Part shown: one piece after another, positions 9,227-17,667 of the stretch
Numbering within the stretch: position 1 is the stretch's first letter
Layout: every line of letters begins with the position of its first letter
Translations under genes and position numbers: made by a program
Source of the DNA: Arthrobacter sp. ov407
GTDB taxonomy: Bacteria; Actinomycetota; Actinomycetes; Actinomycetales; Micrococcaceae
DNA length: 64,000 nucleotides
Assembly: GCF_900102895.1 (NCBI RefSeq)
Contig: NZ_FNGD01000005.1
Location: forward strand, 62,001-126,000
Direction of reading: 5' to 3'
The notes under the pieces: model-generated
The model's input: the letters and a program-made list of their open reading frames with translations, nothing else
The model's database searches: none
Told to the model about the DNA's origin: nothing

Positions 9227-9496
9227 ATGAGCGAACAGGACGGCGAGCGGCCGGCTGCGGAACAGCCGGCCGCTGAGCAGGACGCCGCCGAGCAGGAGGC
9301 CGCGGAGCAGGAGGCGGCTGAGCCGGAGGCCGCTGAGCCACGCAAGGAGCAGCGCTCCAGGCAGCACGAGCCGCTTGTCTCTGGAGGGGCTGAGTCCACC
9401 CGGGAAATGCGCGAAATGTCCCGCCGTCGCCGGGAAGCCGAAGAGAAGCTGCAGCACCACCTTCTCGAAGCCAAAGAAAAGTCGACCGAGGACTAG
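9227..9496 (+). CDS. Small Ala/Glu-rich hypothetical protein
   Basis: An 89-residue soluble, highly charged protein. Residues 9-38 are an imperfect tandem series of AEQ-PA/EQ-EAA units, followed by a basic stretch and a likely coiled-coil (REMREMSRRRREAEEKLQHH). No family is recognised. Codon use and third-position GC match the neighbours, and GGGAG lies about 13 bases before ATG 9227. The repeats could expand or contract by slippage. It stands between azlD and the convergent TetR gene. Confidence 0.6.
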   Translation: MSEQDGERPAAEQPAAEQDAAEQEAAEQEAAEPEAAEPRKEQRSRQHEPLVSGGAESTREMREMSRRRREAEEKLQHHLLEAKEKSTED

Positions 9497-9514
9497 CGCC
9501 GGCCGGAACGGCGT

Positions 9515-10147
9515 CTAGCCGAGAATGGCGTCGAACGCGGTGCCCTGCAGCGGGGCTTGCGGTGGCAACGCCCGGTCCGGCCGCTCCGTCCGGATGGCGT
9601 CCTCAATCAGCGCCGCCGGCCGCCGCCACGCGTCGGAGCCCGCCTCCATGGTGTCCACGACGCCGATCAGCATGGCCAGCAGGCGGAACATGTCCGTCAT
9701 GGAAATATCGCTGCGCAGGGTGCCCTGGCCCTGGCCCCGCCCCAGCAGCACGGCGATGGACTCTATCAGGCCGCCCGTGATGCCGGCCAGCAGCCCACGC
9801 CGGTGGGCGACAGCCCCGAGAAGGTTGGCCTCTTCGCTGGCAACACGCATCGTGGCATCGATGACCCGGAAGAGTCCGGCGGCGGCGTCCGGATCGGCCA
9901 AGGCCTCATCTATGGCCGGATCCACCTGCAGCCGGAGTTGCCGGTTCAGGGCCGCGAGCACCAATTCTTCCTTGTCGGCGAAGTTCCGGAAGAGGGTGGC
10001 GGGGCCCACCCCGGCGGTGACGGCAATGGTCTGCAGCGGCACCTCGGGGCCGTGCTCACGGAAGCACTGCCGGGCCGCGGCGATGATTTTGTCCACATTG
10101 CGCGCGGCATCTGCGCGGAGCGGCCTGCGGTCTACTGCCCGGTTCAT
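9515..10147 (-). CDS. TetR family transcriptional regulator
   Basis: A 210-residue regulator. The N-terminal helix-turn-helix is explicit: RNVDKIIAAARQCFREHG, then VPLQTIAVTAGVGPATLFRN (about residues 35-55) and the closing FADKEELVLAALNRQ. The remaining 140 residues form the ligand/dimer domain with no recognisable ligand. There is no adjacent divergent partner with an obvious dyad; the neighbouring gene across 175 bp is the thiamine-binding-type protein. Start ATG 10147. Confidence 0.9.
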   Translation of the reverse strand: MNRAVDRRPLRADAARNVDKIIAAARQCFREHGPEVPLQTIAVTAGVGPATLFRNFADKEELVLAALNRQLRLQVDPAIDEALADPDAAAGLFRVIDATMRVASEEANLLGAVAHRRGLLAGITGGLIESIAVLLGRGQGQGTLRSDISMTDMFRLLAMLIGVVDTMEAGSDAWRRPAALIEDAIRTERPDRALPPQAPLQGTAFDAILG

Positions 10148-10322
10148 TTGCTTAGGTTAGCAACGCGAGGGGTGCACGAACCCTGTTACCGGCGAGTAGT
10201 GATCTATGTGACGATTTCGCCAGGTGCGCCCGGACGCTGCCGTGGCGGCATCCCGTGAAAGACTAGTGCCGGACGGCCCGAATTTTGCCCCGCTGTCCGG
10301 ACTGAGTGAAGGGAACCACCAC

Positions 10323-10688
10323 ATGCTGGTCGCATTCTCCGTAGCACCCGCCGGTGACCCCGCCAACGGACAGGCGCCCGGCGACGCGTCGGTCCACGAC
10401 GCCGTTGCGGCCGCAGTGCGGATCGTCCGGGAGTCGGGCCTGCCCAACCGGACCAGTTCCATGTTCACCGAAATCGAGGGGGAGTGGGACGAGGTCATGG
10501 ACGTGGTCAAACGGGCCACGGATGCGGTGGGCGCCTACGGTTCCCGGGTCTCGCTGGTCCTCAAGGCGGACATCCGGCCGGGCTACAGCGGCGAGTTGAC
10601 CGGCAAAGTGGAGCGGCTCGAAAACGCCATCGGCGGGCACGGCGCCGGCGGTGCGGGACCGCAAACTCCAACCCGGCCGGGAATCTAA
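10323..10688 (+). CDS. Thiamine-binding (YqgV/MTH1187, DUF77) family protein
   Basis: From ATG 10323 (GAAGGGA eight bases upstream) the product is 121 residues. It begins MLVAFSVAPAG and shows the short ferredoxin-like fold of DUF77: VHDAVAAAVRIVRESGLPN, TSSMFTEIEGEWDEVMDVV and RVSLVLKADIRPGYSG. Members bind thiamine or hydroxymethylpyrimidine-like ligands, and the function in actinobacteria is not settled. The C-terminal 20 residues are Gly-rich and probably disordered. It is followed after 80 bp by the O-methyltransferase. Confidence 0.85.
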   Translation: MLVAFSVAPAGDPANGQAPGDASVHDAVAAAVRIVRESGLPNRTSSMFTEIEGEWDEVMDVVKRATDAVGAYGSRVSLVLKADIRPGYSGELTGKVERLENAIGGHGAGGAGPQTPTRPGI

Positions 10689-10768
10689 GGCCGGACCGCA
10701 CGCCGAAACCGGACGGAAACAGCGCCCGGAGGGTACCGCCAGGCGCGGGCGGCTGGAACACTGGGGAC

Positions 10769-11446
10769 ATGATCGAGCATCAGTCCACCCCCGGCTGGGT
10801 CGCCGTCGAGAACTTCCTCTCTGACGCAGTGGTCCGCCCGGACAGTTCGCTCAAGCGCGCCGTGGCCAGCGCCCTTGAGGCAGGCATGCCCCCTATCGAA
10901 GTGGCCCCCAACGCCGGCAAGCTCCTGAAATTGCTGGTCCAGCTCTCCGGTGCCCGCCGCGTCCTGGAGATCGGCACGCTGGCAGGTTTCAGCACCATCT
11001 GGATGGCCCAGGGACTGCCCGACGACGGCCGGCTGGTCACTTGCGAGTACCTCCCCCTGCACGCCCGCATTGCGCGCGTGAACGTTGATGGCGCCGGCGT
11101 GGGCCACAAGGTGGACATCCGGGTCGGCGCAGCGCTGGACACCCTGCCGGAGCTGGAAAGCGAGGCTGGGCCGCCCTTCGATTTCGTGTTCATCGATGCC
11201 GACAAGGAAAACAACCCCCATTATCTGGACTGGGCCATCCGGCTTGGCCGGCCCGGCACCACCATCGTGGTGGACAACGTCGTATGGGAAGGCGCGGTGC
11301 TGGACGCGTCGATGGACCCGGTGAACGCCCCCGGAATCATCAGCATGCTCCAGATGCTGGGCGATGACCCGCGGTTGGACGGCACCGTCATGCAGACCGT
11401 GGGTTCGAAAGGCTGGGACGGCTTCGCCCTGGCGATCGTCCGCTAG
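10769..11446 (+). CDS. Class I SAM-dependent O-methyltransferase (methyltransferase family 3)
   Basis: The 225-residue protein starts at ATG 10769 (MIEHQSTPGWVAVENFL). It has SAM motif I in VLEIGTLAGFSTIWMAQGLP (about residue 65), the metal/catechol-site pattern FVFIDADKENNPHYLDWA (about 144) and IVVDNVVWEGAVLD (about 172). This is the divalent-metal-dependent catechol/caffeoyl-CoA O-methyltransferase family, which methylates hydroxyls of small aromatics. The true substrate is unknown. No membrane or signal segments. It stands alone. Confidence 0.92.
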   Translation: MIEHQSTPGWVAVENFLSDAVVRPDSSLKRAVASALEAGMPPIEVAPNAGKLLKLLVQLSGARRVLEIGTLAGFSTIWMAQGLPDDGRLVTCEYLPLHARIARVNVDGAGVGHKVDIRVGAALDTLPELESEAGPPFDFVFIDADKENNPHYLDWAIRLGRPGTTIVVDNVVWEGAVLDASMDPVNAPGIISMLQMLGDDPRLDGTVMQTVGSKGWDGFALAIVR

Positions 11447-11643
11447 ACGTACGAGCGCCAGTGGCATCCCGTGGATGGGTGCGGCCGGCCAGCATCAAGT
11501 GCTAAGTATGCTTAGATTGCTTGTCGACGGCGCCAGCGATGGCGGCGCGGCCGCGGACGCGCAGGACTCCAGCCACCGAGCCAGCCCACACGCCTTCCGC
11601 ACAGCCCGAATCCGCCCAGCCCGAAGGAACACAGGCAGTCGAA

Positions 11644-12750
11644 ATGAACGGGATCCCCACCTCCCACTACCCCCTACCTGTCCGAATCAGCTCCGGGGCC
11701 GCCGCCCTGGACTCGATCCGCCCCCTGCTATGCGAGGCGCACGCCGCAGTCGGTGATGTCCCGGCGCTGCTGGACCTGGCCAAGACGGCAGCGGCGACGG
11801 CGCCAAAGCCCGGGGACGGCCGGACCGCGTTCCTGTGGGAGATTCTGGCCTCCGTTACCGCCGTCGACGTCGCTGCCGGACGGGTGCTGGAACCGCAACT
11901 GGACGCCGTGGCGATCCTCGCCCAGGCCGGAGACAAGGCGGCACAGGACGGCGGGGACTTCCCCGATCCCGACGGCGCCGACTTCGAGGGGACGTGGGGG
12001 GTGTTCGCCGCCGAGGCGCCCGGCCTGCGGCTTGAGGCCAGGGAATCTGCCGGCGGATGGATCCTCGAGGGGTCCAAGCCCTGGTGCTCGCTCGCCGCGC
12101 AACTGGACCATGCCGTGCTGACGGCCCACCTGGGGAACGGCGGCCGGGCGGCCTTCGCCGTCGACCTCCACGCGCACGGCGTGAGCTTCGCGAATCCGGA
12201 GTGGACCAGCCGGGGTCTGCGCGAGATTCCAAGCGGCACCGTCCACTTCGAGGCCGTCCCCGCCGTGCCCCTCGGCGGCGCTGGCTGGTACTACCAGCGC
12301 CCGGGCTTCGCCTGGGGCGGCATGGGTGTGGCCGCCTGCTGGCTGGGCGGTGCCGTGGCGGTGGCGCGCAGCTTCACCGCCTCCCTGCGGCAAGCCGCCG
12401 ACGGTGGACGGGAGCCGGACCAGATTGCCCTGGCCCATCTCGGCGAGATTGACCGAACGCTTGCCGCCCTGACCGCCTACCTGGCCGGAACGGCCGCAAG
12501 GATCGACGCCGGGGAGCTCTCGGACCGCGGTGCGTGGACAGAAGCCCTGCGCGTGCGGGGTAGCGTGGCCGCCGCCGTCGAACGCATCCAGACGCTCGTG
12601 AGCCAAAATCTGGGGCCGGCCCCGCTCGCCTTCGATGAGCGCTACGGCAAACGGATGGCCGATCTGGCCCTGTACATCCGCCAACACCACGCCATGCGTG
12701 ACGACGCGCAGCTGGGCACCCTGACGCTGGCAGGAAGCCACCCATGGTGA
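11644..12750 (+). CDS. Acyl-CoA dehydrogenase-like protein, first gene of a glycan-type cassette
   Basis: From ATG 11644 the protein has 368 residues; TTG 11521 and ATG 11539 are alternative in-frame starts, but their N-terminus would be low-complexity. Features are of the acyl-CoA dehydrogenase fold: FLWEILASVTAVDVAAGRVLE helix bundle, WILEGSKPWCSLAAQLDHAV mid-beta domain, AWGGMGVAACWLGGAVAVAR and a C-terminal helical domain ending QHHAMRDDAQLG. The canonical catalytic Glu context is not evident, so activity on acyl-CoA is uncertain. It overlaps the next gene by seven bases, placing it in one operon with a deacetylase/methyltransferase fusion and a glycosyltransferase. Confidence 0.8.
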   Translation: MNGIPTSHYPLPVRISSGAAALDSIRPLLCEAHAAVGDVPALLDLAKTAAATAPKPGDGRTAFLWEILASVTAVDVAAGRVLEPQLDAVAILAQAGDKAAQDGGDFPDPDGADFEGTWGVFAAEAPGLRLEARESAGGWILEGSKPWCSLAAQLDHAVLTAHLGNGGRAAFAVDLHAHGVSFANPEWTSRGLREIPSGTVHFEAVPAVPLGGAGWYYQRPGFAWGGMGVAACWLGGAVAVARSFTASLRQAADGGREPDQIALAHLGEIDRTLAALTAYLAGTAARIDAGELSDRGAWTEALRVRGSVAAAVERIQTLVSQNLGPAPLAFDERYGKRMADLALYIRQHHAMRDDAQLGTLTLAGSHPW

Positions 12751-14282
12751 ATTTCACCCACAACGACGCCGGGACTAGCGAGGCCGCGTGGGCCGGCAGC
12801 CGTGCCGCCGGGCTGCCGGAACTGCCGCTGGATGACGCGGCGCTCGCCGGCCGGGCCTTCATTGTCCTGGCCGCGCACCCGGACGACGAAACGCTCGGGG
12901 CCGGCGGGCTGCTGGCCCGGCTGCACGCCGTCGGCGCCACGGTCCGCGTGCTGCTGTGCACGGCGGGGGAAGGATCGCACCCCGGCTCGCCAACGACGAC
13001 GCCGGAACAGCTCGCCGCGGTCCGGTTGCAGGAGTTCGGCGACGCCCTGGAACACTTGTTTGGGGAAGGAACCGGGGAAAGGACCGGGGACGGGACGTGG
13101 CAGTGTCTGGGCCTGCCCGACGGGCAACTTGCCGGGCACAAGGAGCAGATCCGGGCCGCGGTCCGCGAGGCGTCGGCCGGGTGCGGGCACGCCGCCGACA
13201 AGGTAGTTCTCGTGGCGCCCTACCGCTCCGACGGACACACCGACCACGACGTCCTCGGATCCGTTGCCGCCGAGCTCAGCGGCGAGGCGGGCCACGCTCT
13301 GCTCGAGTACCCCATCTGGTACTGGTTCTGGGCGGCACCGGATGGACCGGATGGCCAGGATGACCCGGCCGGACGCCATGACCCGGCCGGCGGGGCATGG
13401 CGCGGCTGGTTCCGGCTGCCGCTGAGCCCGGCAGAGCTGCAGGCCAAGGCGGCCGCCATGGCGGCTCATACGTCACAGGTCCAGCCGCTCTCCGGGCTGC
13501 CGGGCGACGAGGTGCTCCTGCCTCCGGCCTTCCTGGCGCACTTTGAGCGGACCTGGGAGACGTTTGCCTGGCACCCGGCCGAAGCCCCAGCCGCAGCCCC
13601 GGCCGACGGCGGGCCGCGCGCCTTTGCCGCGGGCGACGCGGAGCGCCTCTTCGATGCGGTCCACGCCCGGGACGAGGATCCCTGGCGATACACCTCGAGC
13701 TGGTACGAGCAGCGCAAGCGTTCCCTCACGCTCGCCGCGCTGCCCGGCAGCAGCTACACGGCCGGGCTGGAGATCGGCTGCTCGATCGGGACCCTGAGCG
13801 CCGAGCTCGCCCCGCGGTGCGAGAGCTTCCTCGCCGTTGACGCCAGCGGCACCGCCCTGGACCGGGCCGCCAGACGGCTCGCCCACCTGCCAACGGCAAC
13901 TACGCGCCACCTGACAGTCCCGAACGAGTGGCCGGACGGATCGTTCGATCTGATTGTGGTCTCAGAGGTGGGTTACTACCTCTCGCCGGCAGAGCTCGCC
14001 GGACTGTTCGACCGGATTGAGGGCTCGCTCATGCCTGGCGGCACCCTCGCGCTGTGCCACTGGCGGCACCCCGTTTCCGGCTGGGAACTCGACGGCGACT
14101 CGGTCCACGCCGCGGCCCGGCGGCACCTGGGCTGGACCGGCGGCGGGATCTACCAGGAGCCCGACTTTGTCCTCGAGGTGTTCCTTGCACCGGACGCCGC
14201 AGTGGACGCCGCACCTGGCGCCGCACCGGACGCCACACCGGGCGCCGCACCGGATCGCGGCGCCCCCGAACGGATGGGGTGA
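12744..14282 (+). CDS. Bifunctional PIG-L deacetylase / NodS-like SAM methyltransferase
   Basis: This 512-residue fusion begins at ATG 12744, overlapping the previous stop. The N-terminal half is a PIG-L/LmbE zinc deacetylase: AAHPDDETLGAGGLLARL (about residues 44-61, with the His-Pro-Asp-Asp-Glu metal site), then APYRSDGHTDHDVLGS (about 155) with the distal His. The C-terminal half, from about residue 325, is a class I methyltransferase: GLEIGCSIGTLSAELAPRC, LAVDASGTALDRAARRLA, SFDLIVVSEVGYYLSPAE and CHWRHPVSGWELDGD, the NodS pattern. A Gly/Asp/Pro-rich insertion lies near residues 197-215 and the tail is an Ala/Pro/Asp repeat. It plausibly N-deacetylates then N-methylates an amino sugar; this is inference. 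Confidence 0.87.
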   Translation: MVNFTHNDAGTSEAAWAGSRAAGLPELPLDDAALAGRAFIVLAAHPDDETLGAGGLLARLHAVGATVRVLLCTAGEGSHPGSPTTTPEQLAAVRLQEFGDALEHLFGEGTGERTGDGTWQCLGLPDGQLAGHKEQIRAAVREASAGCGHAADKVVLVAPYRSDGHTDHDVLGSVAAELSGEAGHALLEYPIWYWFWAAPDGPDGQDDPAGRHDPAGGAWRGWFRLPLSPAELQAKAAAMAAHTSQVQPLSGLPGDEVLLPPAFLAHFERTWETFAWHPAEAPAAAPADGGPRAFAAGDAERLFDAVHARDEDPWRYTSSWYEQRKRSLTLAALPGSSYTAGLEIGCSIGTLSAELAPRCESFLAVDASGTALDRAARRLAHLPTATTRHLTVPNEWPDGSFDLIVVSEVGYYLSPAELAGLFDRIEGSLMPGGTLALCHWRHPVSGWELDGDSVHAAARRHLGWTGGGIYQEPDFVLEVFLAPDAAVDAAPGAAPDATPGAAPDRGAPERMG

Positions 14283-14287
14283 CCCGG

Positions 14288-15121
14288 ATGTTGGCGTTGC
14301 CGTTGCCGTGCGGGCACCGCATCGAACGGGTCGCCGTCGTCATACCCGCGCACGACGAAGAAGACCACCTTGAGCAGGCGCTGCAGGCCGTTCAGCGGTC
14401 CGCGGACGCCCTGCACAGGATCCGGCCCGACGTCGACACCCGCGTGACGGTGGTGTTGGATAGCTGCACGGACGGCTCCGCCGCCATCACGGCCGGCTAT
14501 GCTGCCACGGATCCGCGTATCAGCACACTGGAGGTCAGCTACCGCAGCGCCGGCGCCAGCCGGGCCGCGGGCGTCCGGGCCTCGGGCATCGACGTGCCCC
14601 CGTGGCGGCCGCCTGGCCAGCGTTGGACGCCGCCACCCGGGGCCCGCCTGACCTGGTTGGCCAACACCGACGCCGATTCCCGGGTGCCGGAGAACTGGCT
14701 GGTGCGCCAGCTTGAGTTCGCCGAAGCCGGGGCCGACGCTGTGCTTGGATCCGTGGAACCGGACCCCGCCGGGATGGACCCTGAATTGCTCCGGCGCTGG
14801 CGCGAACGTCACCCCTTCCACGAGGACCATCCCCACATCTACGGCGCGAATTTCGGGGTCCGGGCTTCGGCCTATCTGACAGCCGGCGGGTTCGCGCGGA
14901 TCACCTCCGAGGAGGACCGGACCCTGGTGCACAGCCTCCGCAGCCGCGCCTTTACGGTCACGGCGACGGACAGCACCCGGGTCATGACTTCCGGCCGGAC
15001 GCACGCCCGGGTACCGCGCGGCTTTGGCACGTACTTGCAGAGCCTGGGCCATTTGCTGCCGCCGCCAGAGGCTGAGGATTCATTGACGCCGGGACCGGGC
15101 CGCTCCACACTGAAGGAGTGA
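14288..15121 (+). CDS. Family 2 glycosyltransferase
   Basis: ATG 14288 (GGGGTGA about six bases upstream) gives 277 residues; GTG 14279, which overlaps the previous stop, is an alternative. GT-A features: VAVVIPAHDEEDHLEQAL (about residues 15-32), VVLDSCTDGS (about 57), ASRAAGVRASG (about 92) and the metal-binding DADSR (about 128), with LGSVEPD further on. The acceptor side contains EDHPHIYGANFGVRASAY. No membrane helix is obvious, so it is a cytoplasmic or peripheral enzyme adding a sugar from a nucleotide donor. The last base pair overlaps the next start (GTGA). Confidence 0.88.
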   Translation: MLALPLPCGHRIERVAVVIPAHDEEDHLEQALQAVQRSADALHRIRPDVDTRVTVVLDSCTDGSAAITAGYAATDPRISTLEVSYRSAGASRAAGVRASGIDVPPWRPPGQRWTPPPGARLTWLANTDADSRVPENWLVRQLEFAEAGADAVLGSVEPDPAGMDPELLRRWRERHPFHEDHPHIYGANFGVRASAYLTAGGFARITSEEDRTLVHSLRSRAFTVTATDSTRVMTSGRTHARVPRGFGTYLQSLGHLLPPPEAEDSLTPGPGRSTLKE

Positions 15122-15336
15122 CGGACGATGCGAAGGAACCCAGCATTGATCAGGTTGTCGACCGCCTGGCCGCCCGGTTTCCGCATATTCCGCGGATGCA
15201 CATCGCTGGGATTGTCGGCGAAGAATTCGACGCCCTGAACGAGGGCCGGATCAGGACATACATACCCACGCTGGTTGAGCGCGGCGCCCGCGTGCGGCTG
15301 AAGAGCGAGTTCGGGATCAGCGCCGCCGGCGACTAG
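15118..15336 (+). CDS. Small three-helix-bundle-type protein at the end of the cassette
   Basis: A 72-residue protein starting at GTG 15118, overlapping the glycosyltransferase stop. Its sequence (IDQVVDRLAARFPHIPR, then VEEFDAL-like helix, then IRTYIPTLVERGARVRL) resembles the three-helix-bundle dimerisation proteins (DUF3562-like) common in Actinobacteria. Function is unknown. Tight coupling to the cassette may only reflect compact gene packing. Confidence 0.7.
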   Translation: MTDDAKEPSIDQVVDRLAARFPHIPRMHIAGIVGEEFDALNEGRIRTYIPTLVERGARVRLKSEFGISAAGD

Positions 15337-15459
15337 CTCAAGCAGCCGCGAACTCGCCGGATACCGGCCACATCGCCGTAACGTCCCGGCGAACCCGCAC
15401 CTTTCCGGCGATTTCGACGGCGGCGGCCGCCCGGCTGCGAGGCTGCGGACTCCCGGGCC

Positions 15460-16467
15460 TTAGGCCGGCTCCATGTGCAGCACGGCCGCTCCCGTGATCC
15501 GGCCCGCTGCCAGGTCCCGCAGGGCCTGGTCTGCGGCCGAGAATGGATAGGCCACGGTGGTGGGATGGAGCGGGATCTCGGCGGCGATCCGGAAGAACTC
15601 CTCGCCGTCGGCCCTGGTGTTGGCCGTGACGCTGCGCAGCTGGCGCTCCTGGAAGAGCTCGTCGGTGTAGTGCAGGGGCGGGATGTCGCTCAGGTGGATG
15701 CCCGCGACGGCGAGCGTCCCGCCGCGGTCCAGGGCGCGGAGTGCCAACGGCACCAGCCCGCCTGCGGGGGCAAAGAGGATCGCGGCATCCAGGGGATCCG
15801 GCGGCTGCTCCTCGGCCCCGCCTGCGAACGTCGCGCCCAGGCTCAGGGCCAGCCTGCGCGCCTCCGCGGACCGGGTCATGACGTACACGCGGGCACCCCG
15901 ATAGAGGGCGATCTGGGCGGCCAGATGCGCGGAGCCGCCGAAGCCATAGATGCCCAGCCGGCCGCCGATCGGCAGCTCCGCCCGGCTCAGGGCACGGTAG
16001 CCGATGATGCCTGCACACAGGAACGGCGCGGCCTCCTCATCGCTGAACGTGTCTGGGATCCGGTAGGCGAAGTTCTCCGCCACCGTGATGAGCTCGGCGT
16101 ACCCGCCGTCGCGGTCCCAGCCGGTGAAAGTGGGGGACAGGCAAAGGTTTTCCTGCCCGCGCACGCAGAACCGGCAGGTGCCGCAGGTGCCGCCCAGCCA
16201 GGGCACCCCCACCCGTTCGCCGAGGCCGAACCTGGCCGCCCCCGGGCCTTGCCCGATCACCTCACCCACCACCTCGTGGCCCGGGATGATCCCGGGATGC
16301 TGCGGCGTGAGGTCGCCCTCGGCCAGGTGCAAGTCCGTGCGGCACACACCGCAGACCCGCACTTTCAGCAGGACCTCCCCGCGTCCCGGCATAGGATTCG
16401 GGCAGTCGGCGGCCACGAGGGGCCCGCTGGACATGGGCCCCGGAAGTCCAACCTGCCAGGCTCGCAC
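15460..16467 (-). CDS. Zinc-dependent alcohol dehydrogenase
   Basis: A 335-residue medium-chain dehydrogenase. Catalytic zinc ligands are Cys in [14 protein letters not shown] (about residue 38) and His in PGHEVVGEV (about 62); the structural zinc lobe [15 protein letters not shown] (about 94-108) is complete with four Cys. The nucleotide-binding motif is [15 protein letters not shown] (about 175). It oxidises an alcohol with NAD(P), and the closest type is the AdhP-like zinc-type alcohol dehydrogenase. It is downstream of, and codirectional with, the universal stress protein gene (52 bp gap), so they may share a transcript. Confidence 0.92.
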   Translation of the reverse strand: MRAWQVGLPGPMSSGPLVAADCPNPMPGRGEVLLKVRVCGVCRTDLHLAEGDLTPQHPGIIPGHEVVGEVIGQGPGAARFGLGERVGVPWLGGTCGTCRFCVRGQENLCLSPTFTGWDRDGGYAELITVAENFAYRIPDTFSDEEAAPFLCAGIIGYRALSRAELPIGGRLGIYGFGGSAHLAAQIALYRGARVYVMTRSAEARRLALSLGATFAGGAEEQPPDPLDAAILFAPAGGLVPLALRALDRGGTLAVAGIHLSDIPPLHYTDELFQERQLRSVTANTRADGEEFFRIAAEIPLHPTTVAYPFSAADQALRDLAAGRITGAAVLHMEPA

Positions 16468-16519
16468 CGCGGCCTCCTTCTCTACAGCATCCGCAGGTCC
16501 GAATCAGTTACGTTCGCGG

Positions 16520-17446
16520 CTAGCGGGTGACCAGCACGTTGCAGCGCGCCTTGTGCAGCACGGCCGAGACCGTGTTGCCGGGCCCAGCCGAGGGGTTGTG
16601 GGTCCCGAGCACCAGGACGTCGGCGTCGTCCGCGGCGTCGAGCAGCTCCCGGCCGGCATGGCCCTCGCGCAGGGCCCCGGAAACCTCCAGCCCGGATGCC
16701 AGCCCGCGGGTCTCGGCGACGGCGTGATCCAGCAGCTCCTGTCCGTGGAGCCTGGTATGGCGGCCGTGCTCCTCACGTGCCCCGGCCCGGAGCGGATTCA
16801 CGTGGACGAGCTGCAGCGGGGCGCCGAGGACTTCGGCCAGTCCGATGGCCTCGGCCACGGTGGCTGGGCTGCGGGGCGAGGCATCAACTCCCACCACGAC
16901 GGGGTGACGCGGGCGGCGCGGGCGCCGGATCACCATCACAGGGCAGGGTGCCGAGCCGGCCAGGTCAATGCAGACCGAGCCGGCCATCTGGTCCAGTACG
17001 GCGCCAAGGCCCCGGCTGCCGACCACCAACAGCCGAGCGTCCCGGGCGGCATCGCGCAGCACCGCTGCCGGGAGCCCGGCCTCCATGAGGCCGTCGACGG
17101 TGGGGCCCGCGTGTTCCGGCGCATTTTCGGGAACGGCAGCATCGGGAACGGCACGCTGGACGCCGGACGCCGCGGCCCCCGCCGCTTCGAGAGCGGCGGC
17201 GCGGGCCAGTTCGACGCCCTCGGCGAGGATGGCATCCGCGGAGTGCCGCAGCCCGCTGCCGGCCACGCCTTTGACGGGGCCCAGATTCTTGGTGAAGACC
17301 GGCCACACCCAGGCGTGGACCACCCGGAGGTTCAGCCCTGCGGCGGCCGCGTAGCCGGCGGCCCAGTGAACGGCGAGTTGGGCGGCCTTGGACCCGCCGT
17401 AACCGACCGCGACGATGCCGCCCTGCTGCCCTGCGGGTGCCGACAT
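16520..17446 (-). CDS. Universal stress protein, two UspA domains
   Basis: ATG 17446 is chosen because GGGAGGAAAA stands directly before it; the longer frame from 17650 has no such site. The 308 residues form two UspA domains. The first starts GGIVAVGYGGSKAAQLAV (about residue 8) and ends with LLVVGSRGLGAVLDQMAGSV; the second starts HPVVVGVDASPRSPATVAEA (about 172) and ends DADVLVLGTHNPSAGPGNT, both with the G-2x-G-9x-G-S/T ATP-type pattern degenerate in part. Such proteins act in dormancy and oxygen/energy stress. A DosR-like dyad lies 84 bp upstream. Confidence 0.92.
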   Translation of the reverse strand: MSAPAGQQGGIVAVGYGGSKAAQLAVHWAAGYAAAAGLNLRVVHAWVWPVFTKNLGPVKGVAGSGLRHSADAILAEGVELARAAALEAAGAAASGVQRAVPDAAVPENAPEHAGPTVDGLMEAGLPAAVLRDAARDARLLVVGSRGLGAVLDQMAGSVCIDLAGSAPCPVMVIRRPRRPRHPVVVGVDASPRSPATVAEAIGLAEVLGAPLQLVHVNPLRAGAREEHGRHTRLHGQELLDHAVAETRGLASGLEVSGALREGHAGRELLDAADDADVLVLGTHNPSAGPGNTVSAVLHKARCNVLVTR

Positions 17447-17529
17447 TTTTCCTCCCGGCTCGGCGGACGCACCCCCTCGCCCGGCAGTATGTGCAGCCCC
17501 AGTAGAACGCTGCGGTCCGGGAATGGGTA

Positions 17530-17543
17530 GGGGCTTTGGTCCC
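17530..17543. promoter_or_regulatory. Candidate DosR-like dyad upstream of the universal stress protein
   Basis: GGGGCTTTGGTCCC matches the palindromic core GGGACTWWAGTCCC at 12 of 14 positions. It lies in the divergent gap between the stress protein (minus) and the spermidine-synthase-like gene (plus). Use by a DosR-type regulator is inferred, not shown. Confidence 0.35.
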
Positions 17544-17667
17544 GCGGACTGCCTGTGCCCGGCCGTGCGGGGCCATTCCAGCCGGCGAACGGGGTCCGGG
17601 GCACCCCTGCTAGTGAAGTACTGCCGGTGAACTAGGGTTGAAACATGCACAACGCGGGGGATAACTG

